The translations under genes and the position numbers were made by a program. Positions 47,851 through 56,064 of a stretch of 64,000 nucleotides of DNA are shown here, piece after piece. Each line of letters starts with the position of its first letter. The stretch's first letter is position 1. The stretch is taken from NCBI RefSeq assembly GCF_000296445.1, contig NZ_JH815198.1, positions 1,117,114 through 1,181,113 on the forward strand. Direction: 5' to 3'. This DNA is from Slackia piriformis YIT 12062. GTDB lineage: Bacteria; Actinomycetota; Coriobacteriia; Coriobacteriales; Eggerthellaceae. The notes below the pieces were generated by a model. It saw nothing but the letters and a program-made list of their open reading frames with translations. It searched no databases and had not been told where the DNA came from.

Positions 47851-49014
47851 TTACGATGCATCCCCGTATTTCTTCATGATCAGCGGAGCGGCGATATGGA
47901 CCATGATTTGGTCGGTTCCTTCTGCTATCTGAAAACCGCGGCAATCCTGCCAAATCGAAGAGACGCGCTCTTGCGACGTGTATCCCCTGCCGCCAAGAAT
48001 CTGCATGGCATCGCTTGCCACCTCCGTGGCCGTAGCGGGAACGTAGCGCTTCATCATGGCCACGGTTAGTCGGTCGTGCTCTCCTCTATCGAACTCCCAT
48101 GCCGCCTGATAGACAAGATTGCGCATGTTGGCAAGTTTCACCTCCATGTCGGTCAGCATCTGCTGAATCTGCTGGAAAGAAGCAATGGGGGCTCCAAAGG
48201 CGCTGCGCGTCTGCGCCCACCGAACGGCGTCCTCCATGGCAGCTTGAGCCTGGCCCAGCGCCGTGGCGCATACGAAAACGCGACCGAATTCGAAGAATTT
48301 GAACAGCTGGGAAAATCCTTTGGCATCGCCGCGAAGACGATAGGATTCGTCAAGGACCACGTTGTCGAAAAGAATGCTCGCAAACGGAAGCATGGACTGG
48401 CCGATCTTGTCCTCGGGCACCACGCGAATCCCTTCCAGGTCGCGGGGAATAAGCCACAGCGAAAGCGCCGGCTCGCCGCTTTCGGCCGAGGCTTCTTCGT
48501 CAATTGCCGCGACAAGCAGCGCGGGAGCATATTCTCCATTGTTCACGAAGGATTTCACGCCGTTGAGCACCAGCGTGTCATCGCGCAATGAAACCGCGGT
48601 TTTCATGCCCATGGTATCCGACCCCGCGCTAGGCTCCGAAACCGCAAGGGCGAACGCAAGCCTTCCCGTCTTCTGGTATTCCTCGCGGATAGGAGCCGTC
48701 TGCCCCGCGCTCGCAAACGCCTCGAGAATCTGCAGCTGGAGAAAGTCGGTATGAAACGGCAGCGCAGCGCCCGATGCGCGAGAGAGCTCCTCGAGCACGA
48801 GCACCTGAGCGAACAGGTCGTAGAATTCGTGCCCGCGGCGGTGGATAACGCCGAAGCCCTTGAAGTCAAGGTTCACGAACGCCTTGACCACTTCGTCCGG
48901 CAGACCGCCATCACGCCGCCATTGGGCGACGGACGCTTCGTCGAAATACCTCTCGCAAAACTGACGCACTTCGGAAACGAGCGCACGCTCGTCGTCACTC
49001 AAACGAAAATCCAT
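47851..49014 (-). CDS. Acyl-CoA dehydrogenase 3
   Basis: 387 residues: N-terminal helical part (MDFRLSDDERALVSEVRQF), FAD/substrate domain (FALAVSEPSAGSDTMGMKTA, LNGVKSFVNNG), C-terminal helices (ILGGRGYTSQERVSSIWQDC). The expected catalytic Glu is at about 365 in QIAEGTDQIM, so oxidation by the standard mechanism is possible. It is not closely related to the duplicated pair; residues such as the SSIWQDCRGFQ stretch place it nearer general short-chain enzymes. It is a monocistronic minus-strand gene ending in its own terminator; the start lies after GGGGGCCC. Confidence 0.86.
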   Translation of the reverse strand: MDFRLSDDERALVSEVRQFCERYFDEASVAQWRRDGGLPDEVVKAFVNLDFKGFGVIHRRGHEFYDLFAQVLVLEELSRASGAALPFHTDFLQLQILEAFASAGQTAPIREEYQKTGRLAFALAVSEPSAGSDTMGMKTAVSLRDDTLVLNGVKSFVNNGEYAPALLVAAIDEEASAESGEPALSLWLIPRDLEGIRVVPEDKIGQSMLPFASILFDNVVLDESYRLRGDAKGFSQLFKFFEFGRVFVCATALGQAQAAMEDAVRWAQTRSAFGAPIASFQQIQQMLTDMEVKLANMRNLVYQAAWEFDRGEHDRLTVAMMKRYVPATATEVASDAMQILGGRGYTSQERVSSIWQDCRGFQIAEGTDQIMVHIAAPLIMKKYGDAS

Positions 49015-49309
49015 ACGGGCCCCCTATCCTCCGACATTCGAAGCACCGGCCAAGATGCGGCCGCTTTCAGATGATTCACTCGGAATTATAGGCACTTACC
49101 CCTTCTGCGCAAAACGGCCAAGGCGTGTCAATTTGGCGGCATGCTCCATACATAGATAGCATTTCCATTCTGTTTCCTGATGAAAGATTCCCTACACATT
49201 CGCACTTTATTGCGATAAAGTACACGCAGCAGCATAGGCCATACGGGCCTCAAAGCTCTTTTACACATCTCGATCGCCGCGACCTAACGCGGCGGGAAGG
49301 GGGGAAGAC

Positions 49310-50431
49310 ATGTCAGAGCAAAACGCTACTCATGTCCGGCCGGCAAAGGTATTCCAATTCGCGGGAACACTCGTCGGCACCCTTATCGGCTCCGGCTTCG
49401 CGTCGGGCCAGGAAGTAATGCAGTTCTTCACCTCGTACGGAATCCCGGGCATTGCCGGCAGCCTCGTGACCACCGCATTGTTCGCCGTCCTTGGCGCCGT
49501 CTTCATGAACTACGGATACAAGCATGCGAAATCAGCCGATTTCTCTTCCTTCAGGTTCTTCTGCGGCAAATACGTCGGCACATTCCTCGAGTGGTTCACC
49601 ATCCTGTTCTGCTTCCTGGTCGGAATCATCATGATCTCGGGAGCGGGTGCAACGTTCAACCAATACTTCGGATTGCCTCAGTTCGCGGGCAGCGTGCTTA
49701 TGGCCGCCATCGCTTTGGCAAGCGCTCTTCTGGGCATGAATCGCATTGTCAAAGTCCTTGGCTCCATTGGCCCTGTAGCCATCGTGTTTCTGATCATCAT
49801 CGCGCTTGCCGCGCTGCTTACGAACTGGGACAACCTCTCCAACGCCGATGCCGCCATCGCCGCAGCGGGCGACTCTGTCGTGCGCGGCGTGGGCGATTCG
49901 AGCAGCTGGTGGATTATTGGCGCCGTGATGTATGTGGCCTACAACATCCTCGCAGGCGTACCGTTCATCTCCAAGATGGGCACCGAGGCGGCAAGCCAGA
50001 AGGAAGCCATCCTGGGCGGCCTGTTCGGCGGCGTTTTGCTAGGACTGTGCGCCTTCTGCCTGAACCTGGCAATGCTTGCAACCTACAGCGATGTCAGCGT
50101 CCAGGAAGTTCCCGCGCTGCAGTTCGCAACCATGATTTCTCCCGTCGTGGGCATCGTATTCGCCATCGTACTGCTGGTCATGATTTACAACACCGTCGTT
50201 CCCATGATCATCTCCGTGGCCAATCAGTTCTCCTCCGAAGAGAAAGACCCCGTCAAATACAAGGGCATCATCGTGGCCTTGGCCCTGGTCATGTTGGTCG
50301 GCGGCCAGCTCCCGTTCTCCACGCTGGTGAACGTGATTTATCCCTTTGTCGGCTACTTCGGCATCGCCTTTATGGTCATCATCTTGGTCCAGTACATCCG
50401 CTGGCATTTCTCTTCCAAGAAAAGCGAGTAA
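49310..50431 (+). CDS. YkvI-type membrane transporter
   Basis: 373 residues with about ten hydrophobic spans (FAGTLVGTLIGSGFASGQEV at the N-terminus, WFTILFCFLVGIIMISGAG, VFLIIIALAALLT, WWIIGAVMYVAYNILAG). The opening GSGFASGQEVMQFF is the signature of the YkvI family, which has a LeuT-like fold and is thought to carry small solutes or amino acids. GGAAGGGGGG precedes the start. It is followed 111 bases later by a class III aminotransferase on the same strand, so uptake of an amino compound and its transamination may be coupled. Confidence 0.82.
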   Translation: MSEQNATHVRPAKVFQFAGTLVGTLIGSGFASGQEVMQFFTSYGIPGIAGSLVTTALFAVLGAVFMNYGYKHAKSADFSSFRFFCGKYVGTFLEWFTILFCFLVGIIMISGAGATFNQYFGLPQFAGSVLMAAIALASALLGMNRIVKVLGSIGPVAIVFLIIIALAALLTNWDNLSNADAAIAAAGDSVVRGVGDSSSWWIIGAVMYVAYNILAGVPFISKMGTEAASQKEAILGGLFGGVLLGLCAFCLNLAMLATYSDVSVQEVPALQFATMISPVVGIVFAIVLLVMIYNTVVPMIISVANQFSSEEKDPVKYKGIIVALALVMLVGGQLPFSTLVNVIYPFVGYFGIAFMVIILVQYIRWHFSSKKSE

Positions 50432-50542
50432 GCGCATAATATTCAAACAGATACCGGGGGGCTCTCTTCGCGAGGGCTCCTCGGAGCATATGCGGCATGC
50501 GGTCAAGCATGCTGCAAATCGATAGAAAGCGAGGTGGTCGGC

Positions 50543-51898
50543 GTGGCCGACACGGAAAAGAAACGTTCCCAGCAGATGGTGCGCGAAGAGAGCGCGTATA
50601 TGGCGCCCGCTGCACGCATCCCCTATTATGACCTGGTCATCGACCACGGCGAGGGCGCCATGCTCTACGACGTTGACGGCAATTCCTACGTAGACCTTCT
50701 GGCAAGCGCCTCGGCTACCAATGTGGGACATTGCCATCCGCGCGTCGTCAAGGCCATCACCGATCAAGCGCAGCGCCTGATTCATTACACGCCCGCGTAT
50801 GTGTACCACACCCCCGAGATGGAACTTGTCGAAAAGCTATGCGAAATCGCCCCCGGCGACACGCCGAAGAAAGTGGTCTTCGGTAATTCCGGCTCCGACG
50901 CCAACGACGCTATCATGAAATATGCCCGCGCCTACACGGGTCGCCCGTACATGGTCAGCTTCCAGGGCGCGTACCACGGCTCCACCTACGGATCTATGAC
51001 GCTTTCCGCCATTAGCTTGAACATGCGCCGCAAGATGGGTCCTTTGGTTCCGGGTGTCTACCACATCCCCTACCCCGACGCCTACCATGCAGGCGTGGAC
51101 CATCTAAGCGAAGAAGAGCAGGCCGCCTATTTCATGAGGCCGCTCATCGAAGCCACTGAAACCTATTTGCCCGCCGATGAAATCGCATGTGTGATCATGG
51201 AGCCCATCGCGGGCGATTTGGGAATCATCGCGCCGCCGAAGGCGTACGTCGAACAGCTCCATGCCTTCTGCAAGGAGCACGGCATCCTGTTTGCCGTCGA
51301 CGAAGTGAACCAGGGCATGGGACGCACCGGAAAATGGTGGTCCATCGAGCATTTCGGCATCGAGCCCGACCTGATGAGCGTTGGCAAGTCCATTGCATCG
51401 GGCATGCCCCTGTCCGCGATCATCGGCAAAGCCGAAATCATGGATGCGCTCGATTTTCCCGCCCACCTGTTCACCACGAGCGGCAACCCCGTCTGCTGCG
51501 CGGCCTCGCTTGCCACGATCGGCGTAATCGAGGATGAGGGGCTGATCGAACGTTCGCGCGAATTGGGCGCCTACGCTGAGAAGCGCTTCAACGAGATGGC
51601 GGAGAAATACGACATCGTCGGATGCGTGCACGGCAAAGGCCTCAACCTGGGCATCGACATCGTCGAGCCCGGAACCCGTACGAAGTGCCCGAAGGATGCG
51701 CTGAAGATCGTGTATCGCGCCTATGACGAAGGCGTCGTCATGATCACCATCGCGGGATCGATCCTGCGATTCCAGCCGCCGCTGGTCATCACGCGCGAGC
51801 AGCTTGATTTCGCGCTCGACGTGCTCGACCGCGTTATTGGCGAAGTAGCCCGTGGCGAAGTGGCCGACGACATTGTGCCCGAAGGCAAGGGCTGGTAG
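50543..51898 (+). CDS. Class III pyridoxal-phosphate aminotransferase
   Basis: About 451 residues. The class III fold shows ASASATNVGHCHPRVVKAI, VVFGNSGSDANDAIMKYARA, GAYHGSTYGSMTLS, the Asp of FAVDEVNQGMGRTG and the PLP Lys (about 282) in LMSVGKSIASGMPLSA. Enzymes of this group transaminate omega-amino acids such as 4-aminobutyrate, beta-alanine or ornithine; exact specificity cannot be read here. The start is GTG at 50543, with GAGGTGG placed correctly; GTG 50534 overlaps that site. It is paired with the YkvI carrier and closed by a terminator. Confidence 0.87.
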   Translation: MADTEKKRSQQMVREESAYMAPAARIPYYDLVIDHGEGAMLYDVDGNSYVDLLASASATNVGHCHPRVVKAITDQAQRLIHYTPAYVYHTPEMELVEKLCEIAPGDTPKKVVFGNSGSDANDAIMKYARAYTGRPYMVSFQGAYHGSTYGSMTLSAISLNMRRKMGPLVPGVYHIPYPDAYHAGVDHLSEEEQAAYFMRPLIEATETYLPADEIACVIMEPIAGDLGIIAPPKAYVEQLHAFCKEHGILFAVDEVNQGMGRTGKWWSIEHFGIEPDLMSVGKSIASGMPLSAIIGKAEIMDALDFPAHLFTTSGNPVCCAASLATIGVIEDEGLIERSRELGAYAEKRFNEMAEKYDIVGCVHGKGLNLGIDIVEPGTRTKCPKDALKIVYRAYDEGVVMITIAGSILRFQPPLVITREQLDFALDVLDRVIGEVARGEVADDIVPEGKGW

Positions 51899-51918
51899 AC
51901 GGCAAGGCCCTCAAGCGC

Positions 51919-51961
51919 AAAGCCCTCCCAAGCGTGCAAGCACCGCTGGGAGGGCTTTTTC
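51919..51961 (+). terminator. Terminator of the carrier-aminotransferase operon
   Basis: AAGCCCTCCCA...TGGGAGGGCTT stem with inner pairing (AGCG/CGCT) followed by TTT, 20 bases after the aminotransferase stop. Confidence 0.85.
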
Positions 51962-52375
51962 GTATACAGGCTTGAGGCAAATTCTGCATATCATGCATGA
52001 GATAACCAAGTATTTTGCCTCTACTCATTTTCTTGTTACCCGAATTCCGTTTTATGTCTGCATGCTATTTCATGAAAATAAATATCGTTATGCCATTTAC
52101 CTGGTATTTTATGCGCATTGAGTTCATTTGCCTAATCTGCGCCTATATTCACGATTCATGCATAATTCATTTCATTTTCGGTACATGTCACTATTCCTTC
52201 ATGAAAACTACGCTGATTTTGTCTATATGCGCCGCCTTGGAGCACCCAGGAATACCCTGCAGCACGCGATGCGAAAACCATAGGTCTATCGCTAAGGTAA
52301 GAGCCAAGAGATTGAGCGCCCCGCCGGCGCAGCATCTCGCTATCAGCCAATGAGCAAAGACTCAAGGAGGAAACA
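51962..52375. promoter_or_regulatory. AT-rich upstream region of the enoyl-CoA hydratase
   Basis: About 410 bases with no gene. The part to 52,220 is strikingly A/T-rich and contains ATTTCATGAAAAT-type dyads. Promoter boxes are not certain. CAAGGAGG precedes the hydratase start. Confidence 0.4.
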
Positions 52376-53161
52376 ATGGCAGATTACTTTGGCACCGATA
52401 CGGTTGTATCCGACCTTCGCGAGGATGGCCTTCTGATCATCCGCATCAACCGTCCCGAGGTTGCTAACGCCCTCAACGGCGCAACTTCCAAGGCCATGGA
52501 AAACATCATGAACAACGCAGAGCTCGACCCTGCCGTTCGTGCAATCATCGTCACCGGCACCGGCAAAGTCTTCTGCGCCGGCGAGGACCTCTCCGAGCTT
52601 TCCGAGGGCGGCGAGTGCCAGACCGTTACCGAGCATGGCTTCGGCGGCCTGACCGCACGCCTGTGCTCCAAGCCCGTCATTGCTGCTTGCAACGGCTCTG
52701 CTGCCGGCGGCGGCATGGAGATCGCCGTCTCCTGCGATATGGTCGTTGCTGCTGAGAACGCCAAGTTCGGCTGCACCGAGGTTGGCCTGGGCATCATCGC
52801 CTCCACCGGCGGTCTGGTTCGCCTCGCTCGCGACATCAACCGCAAGGATTGCATGGAGCTTTTGCTCACCGGCAAGAAGATCAAGGCTCCCGAGGCCAAG
52901 GAACTCGGCCTGATCAACTACGTCGTTCCCGCAGAGGAAGTCCTCGACAAGGCAATCGAGCTCGCTGAAGAGTGCCTGAAGAACGCTCCTTTGGCTCTCA
53001 AATGGACCAAGTACATCGTTCATGCCGCTTCCCAGATGTCCGAGGAAGATGCAATGCGCTACAGCGACGCTGCTTACCGCTTCCTGGAAAAGACCGCCGA
53101 CGGCATCGAAGGCCCCGCAGCCTTCGTCGAGAAGCGCGCTCCGCAGTGGCAGGGCAAGTAA
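52376..53161 (+). CDS. Enoyl-CoA hydratase/isomerase (crotonase family)
   Basis: 261 residues. Crotonase features are IINRPEVANALNG-type opening (IRINRPEVANALNG), the first oxyanion-hole segment VFCAGEDLSELSE, the second CNGSAAGGGMEIAVSCDMVV, and FGCTEVGLGIIASTGGLVRL carrying a glutamate near the active site. It adds water to, or isomerises, an unsaturated acyl-CoA and could fill the CaiD-like role absent from the operon further on. GCT and GTT codon bias resembles the duplicated dehydrogenases, suggesting high expression. AAGGAGG precedes the ATG; a terminator follows. Confidence 0.87.
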   Translation: MADYFGTDTVVSDLREDGLLIIRINRPEVANALNGATSKAMENIMNNAELDPAVRAIIVTGTGKVFCAGEDLSELSEGGECQTVTEHGFGGLTARLCSKPVIAACNGSAAGGGMEIAVSCDMVVAAENAKFGCTEVGLGIIASTGGLVRLARDINRKDCMELLLTGKKIKAPEAKELGLINYVVPAEEVLDKAIELAEECLKNAPLALKWTKYIVHAASQMSEEDAMRYSDAAYRFLEKTADGIEGPAAFVEKRAPQWQGK

Positions 53162-53188
53162 CTCCTCTTTGCTGACAACTCCGCATAA

Positions 53189-53222
53189 CGAGAAAGGCAC
53201 CCTACGGGGTGCCTTTCTCGTT
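53189..53222 (+). terminator. Terminator of the enoyl-CoA hydratase
   Basis: Stem GAGAAAGGCACCC-TAC-GGGGTGCCTTTCTC followed by GTT, about 30 bases after the stop. The T-tract is within the arm. Confidence 0.75.
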
Positions 53223-53522
53223 GAAGAGCCGTCTTCCTGCGACACGAAACCGCCCTATTGTGCAACACCGTCGCCCTCTGCGGGGCATCGCCCTGCGACG
53301 CAACACCGCCGTCCTACAGCACGGCATCGCACATTACAGCCCGCCTAATCCGAAAAGCGCAATCAGGAAAAGACGCGGGGCAAGAGAAAAGAAAAGCGCC
53401 TGACAGCCGTCAGGCGCTTACACGATGCGTTATGAAAAAGGAGCAATGCCCATTGGGTGGTATTTCGCCCAATGAGGAGAGTCTCGCTCAAGAAGGGCGC
53501 CTCATCCAAGAAAGCACTTCGC
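53223..53522. other. Gene-free gap with imperfect repeats
   Basis: Between convergent genes. Positions 53,235-53,340 hold loosely repeated words (GCAACACCG, GGCATCGC, GCCCT) that look like degenerate tandem repeats without clear period. A terminator for the minus-strand MFS gene lies at 53388-53420. No coding evidence. Confidence 0.4.
53388..53420 (-). terminator. Terminator of the minus-strand operon
   Basis: Minus-strand stem GCGCCTGAC-GGCT-GTCAGGCGC followed by TTTTCTTTTC, about 100 bases after the stop at 53523. Confidence 0.8.
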
Positions 53523-55025
53523 CTAAGAGGAACGTTTCTCGCGCACAGCAGGAACGTCCTCGATGGCGCTCGTCTCGGCGAGAGACTTCCCTTTCGTTTC
53601 AGGAGCCATCACCAAAGAGAGAACCCAGCCGAACACCACCAAACCGGCCGCAACCAGCATGGTTGGCCCGATGCCGTACGCCTCCAAAAAAATCGGCGTG
53701 GCATACGTAGCCAGGATGGTCCCAACGCGGCTGAACGCTATAGCAATGCCCACCGCCGACGCGCGCACTTCCGTGGGAAACAGCTCGTTAGGATACAGCC
53801 ACTGCAAAATGCCAGGTCCACCGCTGAAAAACGCGTACAAGCCGAAAGCGATGATAACGACCCATATTGGAGCGCTGGGCCAGATTCCCAGGATAAGCAG
53901 GCCTGCAGCCATCATGACAAGGCTGATGAGCAGAAGCTTGCGACGTCCCATGGAATTGAGCCAGAACATCGCAGGAATGCTACCCACCAGGAAGAACAGG
54001 CTCACGGCGCTTTCGCCTAGAATGGCTTCCTGGCCTTCGCCCAGGCCGAATGCCGTCATGATGTCCGGGCCGAACGTGTAGATCGCATACATGGGAACCA
54101 CCTGGCACAGGATGAAGATTCCCAAAAAGACCATGCGCTTGAGATAGCCCGATTTCAGCAGCTTGCCAAGCGACGCCTTCTGCATGGCCTCTTCGGGTTC
54201 GAGCTCCACATCGTCGCCGAAAACCCTGTGCACGACCTCTTCCGCCTCTCTGATGCGCCCCTTTTGGGCGAGCCACATGGGAGACTCGGGGATGTCGTGG
54301 CGACCTATGAGCAAGATGATGCACGGCACAACAGCGCTTCCAAGCATCCATTTCCAGCCGTCCTCGACGCCGTAGAGGCAATACCCCACCACGGCCGCCA
54401 CGGTAGCTCCCAGGTACCACGCCGCCGACACCATGCCCATGGAAACGCTGCGATGCTTCTTGGGCGTGAACTCAGCAATGAGCGACGTGGCGATCGGATA
54501 GTCTGCGCCCACGAAGACGCCGATGAAAAAGCGTGCCAGCACAAGCTGGAGAAGCGTCGTGGCAAAGACGCTCAGGATTGAAAAAACCGCGATGGCAATG
54601 ATGTCGATCGTGAACATCTTCTTGCGCCCGATGGCGTCGGTAAGATACCCGCCGAAAATGGTACCGAAGAAAATGCCCACCATGACCGACGCGCCGATGG
54701 CAGCACTTTCGGCCGCCGTAAGGTTGAACATCGGAACGATCTGGGTCAAAGCGACGCCGATGAGGGAAAGGACATACCCGTCTAAAAACGAACCGCCGCT
54801 CGAGAAGAAGGATATCTTGCGCAGAAACGGCGTCATGGCAACGTCGTCCATCGTCTTTTTCGCAACCTTCTTAGCAGACGAAGGGATGTCTTTCACCTTG
54901 ACCGCAAGTTTGTGCGCACGCTCAGCCGTATAGGATCGCTGCGTACGGACATCAGCAGGCACCATGCCTGCCACCTCATCCTCTGTAGGACTTGTGACCT
55001 GGGTTTTCTTTTTAATATCAGCCAT
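53523..55025 (-). CDS. MFS metabolite:proton symporter (sugar-porter type)
   Basis: 500 residues, twelve predicted spans. Sugar-porter/organic-acid symporter landmarks are GGSFLDGYVLSLIGVAL (span 1), GGYLTDAIGRKKMFTIDIIA, RFFIGVFVGADYPIATSLIA, the ESPMWLAQKGR loop after span 6, and LYPNELFPTEVRASAVGI in the second half. The cytosolic N-terminus is long and charged (about 70 residues). GAGAAGGAG precedes the start. It lies 76 bases after the MaoC-type gene, but a terminator-like hairpin separates them, so it may be transcribed partly on its own. Substrate unknown. Confidence 0.8.
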   Translation of the reverse strand: MADIKKKTQVTSPTEDEVAGMVPADVRTQRSYTAERAHKLAVKVKDIPSSAKKVAKKTMDDVAMTPFLRKISFFSSGGSFLDGYVLSLIGVALTQIVPMFNLTAAESAAIGASVMVGIFFGTIFGGYLTDAIGRKKMFTIDIIAIAVFSILSVFATTLLQLVLARFFIGVFVGADYPIATSLIAEFTPKKHRSVSMGMVSAAWYLGATVAAVVGYCLYGVEDGWKWMLGSAVVPCIILLIGRHDIPESPMWLAQKGRIREAEEVVHRVFGDDVELEPEEAMQKASLGKLLKSGYLKRMVFLGIFILCQVVPMYAIYTFGPDIMTAFGLGEGQEAILGESAVSLFFLVGSIPAMFWLNSMGRRKLLLISLVMMAAGLLILGIWPSAPIWVVIIAFGLYAFFSGGPGILQWLYPNELFPTEVRASAVGIAIAFSRVGTILATYATPIFLEAYGIGPTMLVAAGLVVFGWVLSLVMAPETKGKSLAETSAIEDVPAVREKRSS

Positions 55026-55048
55026 GCATTCTCCTTCTCAACGCAAAA

Positions 55049-55082
55049 GACCCGCATCCGTCCAATGTGCCGCATGCGGGTC
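55049..55082 (-). terminator. Terminator-like hairpin between hydratase and MFS genes
   Basis: Minus-strand arms GACCCGCAT and ATGCGGGTC followed by TTTTG, in the gap between two same-strand genes. It probably attenuates the downstream carrier. Confidence 0.65.
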
Positions 55083-55101
55083 CGGGGTGTTTTCGACTAC
55101 G

Positions 55102-55995
55102 CTATTCCCACTCGACGATGCAGAAATTCAAGAACGGCTTCGGCGTGCGCTCGCCCACAGCAACGGCGGCATCGAACGCTTCGGCGTCGACCATACGGAA
55201 TCGGGCCTCGGTATCGGAAATCTTCCACACCTGGGTGCGCAGCTTGGTTCCGGGAAGAACGGGGGACGTGAAGCGGCACTTGAAGCGCTTCATGCGCTCG
55301 GGCTCTCCGGGGAACAGAAGCTTAATAACGTGGCGCATGGCAATGCCCGCACTGCACACGCCGTGGTTGATGGGACGGGCAAGGCCGGTCTGCTCGGTGT
55401 AGGACCAGTCAATGTGCTGCTGGTGCCAATCGCCCATCATTCTGTAAATGAGCGGCCACTGCAGCCCGCAGACCTCCTCGTATACCAGGTCGGGTTCGCG
55501 GTCGGGATACTCCACAACGTCTTTCGGAGGCTGTTCGCCACCAAACCCGCCGTCATAGATGCAGCAGTCGTACGTCTCGACCGTGCACAGATGCGTACCG
55601 TCGGAGCTGTAGGATTTGCCCACCTGCTTGGAAAGAGACCCGCGGCCCTCGCCACGATCCCAGATTGCCTCCTGGGTGACAAAGGTCTCAATATGGTCGT
55701 TCATCTTGAACGGAGCGTGGAAATACACATCGATACCGTAGTGCAAAGATCCGGAGTAGTCAAAGCCGTAGTCGAGCGTGGTGGTCATTTCCTCGTTGAC
55801 CGTCAGCGGCACGCCGAAAATCGGCAGCACCTTCAAATCGGGGTTTTTCGCATCGTGCTCGTTGACGTATTCGAGGTCGACCTTGCCATCCCATGCGCAG
55901 CCGCAGCCCAGCGCGCAGATCTCAAGGTCTTTGAAGGTGTAGTCTCGCACGAACGGACCGAAGGTCTTTCCTACGATTTCGGTTGAAATTGCCAT
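55102..55995 (-). CDS. MaoC-type (hotdog) enoyl-CoA hydratase
   Basis: About 297 residues, two hotdog halves as in hydratase 2 / MaoC proteins. The N-terminal half covers about 1-140 (EIVGKTFGPFVRDYTFKDLE). The C-terminal half carries the active-site region GDWHQQHIDWSYTEQTGLAR then PINHGVCSAGIAMR, with Asp and His in the hydratase pattern. It would hydrate an enoyl-CoA with R stereochemistry, unlike the crotonase CaiD used in carnitine pathways. The start MAISTEIVG (55995) follows AAGGAGGAGG. It is directly downstream of the CaiC-like ligase and probably acts on the acyl-CoA formed by it. Confidence 0.82.
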   Translation of the reverse strand: MAISTEIVGKTFGPFVRDYTFKDLEICALGCGCAWDGKVDLEYVNEHDAKNPDLKVLPIFGVPLTVNEEMTTTLDYGFDYSGSLHYGIDVYFHAPFKMNDHIETFVTQEAIWDRGEGRGSLSKQVGKSYSSDGTHLCTVETYDCCIYDGGFGGEQPPKDVVEYPDREPDLVYEEVCGLQWPLIYRMMGDWHQQHIDWSYTEQTGLARPINHGVCSAGIAMRHVIKLLFPGEPERMKRFKCRFTSPVLPGTKLRTQVWKISDTEARFRMVDAEAFDAAVAVGERTPKPFLNFCIVEWE

Positions 55996-56026
55996 GATTT
56001 CCTCCTCCTTGTTGGAACATGCATTC

Positions 56027-56055
56027 ATATCGGCGGGCGGCTGCTCGCCGATATT
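56027..56055 (-). repeat. Intercistronic hairpin, ligase to hydratase
   Basis: ATATCGGCG and CGCCGATAT arms in the 69-base gap, no T-run. Probably a structural or processing element of the operon mRNA. Confidence 0.55.
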
Positions 56056-56064
56056 GCAATTTCG

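Noticed and set aside
53235-53340. Short repeated words suggesting a CRISPR or tandem repeat array
   Set aside because: The repeats are irregular in length and spacing, with no conserved repeat or spacer pattern and no cas genes.
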